This document shows positions 5,395 to 6,427 of a stretch of 6,427 nt of DNA, piece by piece. This DNA is from DUPH01 sp035449085. Its GTDB lineage: Bacteria > Verrucomicrobiota > Kiritimatiellia > RFP12 > UBA1067. The position numbers were made by a program, and so were the translations under genes. The notes beneath the pieces are model-generated. The model was not told the origin of the DNA. It saw only the letters and a list, made by a program, of their open reading frames with translations, and did no database searches. The stretch is from contig DAOTKE010000162.1 in NCBI GenBank assembly GCA_035449085.1, positions 1 through 6,427 of the forward strand. The letters run 5' to 3'. The first letter of the stretch is position 1. Every line of letters starts with the position of its first letter.

Positions 5395-6427
5395 TTCAAG
5401 AACATCAGTGAACCACGGGTGGATTGGTATTCCAGGACGATCTCGCCGTGCTCAGCCCTGAACTCGGCGACGAACCCTCGACCGCCGGCGTTGACGAGCG
5501 TCCAGGTGGCGAGATGGGGCGCACCGGCAAGCGTATCGTACGTGGCCAGCACGGCACGGAAGGAACCGTTGACGAGGTTGCCATCGGCGCGGCCCATATC
5601 CACGGCGACATCCGCACCCAGGGTCAGGCGTGTCGTATGCAGCACATCGTTCGCGGCAGGCGACCACTCCCAGCGGTAGGTCGCGCCGTCGGCAAGGGTC
5701 AGGTCGTCAGCAAAGAGTGCCCCGTAAGAGGGGCTGGTCACCTCGCCATCACCGGGAGAGACGATACCTGCGACGGTAATCGGCTCACCAGAAACGTAGC
5801 CTTCACCGGAGATCTCGCGTACGGTCGCGGCGGCGGTGTTCTGGAAGGTTGCGCCGTTGGCGACACGCCATGCGGGCAAGATCTCGGTCGGCGTATAGAT
5901 CGAGGCGATTTCATCATCGGAAAGCGCACGGCTGTAGATCTGTACGTCATCCACCTGACCGCTAAATTCAGCGGAGGGATTTGTCTTTAGGTAGGGGTGA
6001 CCCATACCGAAGCCGAGGCCGCCGATGGGACGGTCAGGTGGGCAGAACTTGAGGTTGTTCTTGGCCCACGCGCCGGCAGGCTGGCCATTGACGTAGAGCT
6101 TGAGGCTCGTGGCCGTAACGGCGCAGGCAGCGTGGAACCACTCGTTCGCCGGGACCGGGAGCGTGGAATCGTGGGTGTTGTCTCCCCAACTGTTGTTGAC
6201 AGCAGCGGTACTCATGAAGCGAAGTTTGCCGTTGTACGTCCGCAACATGAACTGGTAGGGATCGTTGCTATTGCTCATGCGGGTGGTGAAGAAGGTGGAC
6301 GCTGTGCCGCCTCCGCTTACATCCGCACGTTTGACCCACATGGCGACGGTGTATTCATCCATGCCACGCATCTCTGCGTCCATCGGCACAGCGACAATGG
6401 AACCGGCGGGGAAGTTGAGCGCGAGGC
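5391..6427 (-). CDS. LamG / concanavalin A-like domain protein (partial, N-terminus beyond right edge)
   Basis: The last 344 codons are visible. The frame is open through the right edge (it reads LALNFPAGSIVAVPMDAEM), so the GTG at 6389 and the ATG at 6383 are internal, not starts. Visible residues about 1-178 are most of a Laminin_G_3-type LamG jelly roll: EYTVAMWVKR, then WFHAACAVTATSLKLYVNGQ (96-115), ending with the hallmark GQVDDVQIYSRALSDDEIAS (156-175). Residues about 185-344 form a beta-rich tail with ADGATYRWEWSP, LTLGADVAVDMG and GFVAEFRAEHGEIVLEY, resembling passenger-strand ends of large surface proteins in Kiritimatiellota-like genomes. It ends at SLMFLK with no membrane anchor or PEP-CTERM sorting signal. 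LamG domains usually bind glycans or proteins outside the cell; whether a catalytic domain precedes it cannot be seen. It is coupled to the FAD oxidoreductase through the ATGA overlap. Confidence 0.85.
   Translation of the reverse strand, partial: LALNFPAGSIVAVPMDAEMRGMDEYTVAMWVKRADVSGGGTASTFFTTRMSNSNDPYQFMLRTYNGKLRFMSTAAVNNSWGDNTHDSTLPVPANEWFHAACAVTATSLKLYVNGQPAGAWAKNNLKFCPPDRPIGGLGFGMGHPYLKTNPSAEFSGQVDDVQIYSRALSDDEIASIYTPTEILPAWRVANGATFQNTAAATVREISGEGYVSGEPITVAGIVSPGDGEVTSPSYGALFADDLTLADGATYRWEWSPAANDVLHTTRLTLGADVAVDMGRADGNLVNGSFRAVLATYDTLAGAPHLATWTLVNAGGRGFVAEFRAEHGEIVLEYQSTRGSLMFLK

Noticed and set aside
6383..6389. GTG (6389) or ATG (6383) as the start of the LamG protein
   Set aside because: The frame continues through the right edge with a LamG-like strand (LNFPAGSIVAVPMD), and no ribosome site is seen, so the gene starts outside the window.

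Overview
The window is GC-rich and carries four protein-coding genes, all on the minus strand. Read in transcription order (right to left) they are: the C-terminal part of a LamG-domain protein, a Tat-exported FAD-dependent oxidoreductase, a large Sec-exported protein with the layout of a glycoside hydrolase, and the N-terminal part of a Tat-exported Gfo/Idh/MocA oxidoreductase. This mix of exported flavin and Gfo/Idh/MocA oxidoreductases beside a LamG protein and an unclassified glycosidase-like enzyme is typical of polysaccharide-degrading PVC-superphylum bacteria (Kiritimatiellota, Lentisphaerota, Verrucomicrobiota). That placement is inferred from gene content; no phylogenetic marker gene is present.

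Layout. 5391-6427: LamG protein, its N-terminus beyond the right edge. 3976-5394: FAD oxidoreductase, whose ATG overlaps the LamG stop codon in an ATGA junction, so the two form a translationally coupled pair. 3549-3975: a 427-bp gap without a protein gene. It holds an inverted/tandem repeat (3878-3920), two broken tRNA pieces on the plus strand (the 3' half of tRNA-Arg with anticodon ACG, and the 5' three-quarters of an initiator-type tRNA-Met), a 7-bp direct repeat around those pieces, and a good sigma70-type promoter pointing left. 1098-3548: the glycosidase-like protein. 1-1046: the Gfo/Idh/MocA protein, 51 bp downstream, with a strong Shine-Dalgarno and running off the left edge.

How the parts may work together. 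Three gene products carry export signals and the fourth has a domain usually found outside the cell, so the locus probably acts on carbohydrate in the periplasm or at the surface. The LamG protein could bind or display glycan, the glycosidase-like protein could cleave it, and the two exported redox enzymes could oxidise or epimerise sugar units. No step is demonstrated by sequence alone. The two points most worth following up are the double tRNA fragment, which looks like the scar of an integration or rearrangement, and the 816-residue secreted protein, which I cannot place in a named glycoside hydrolase family.
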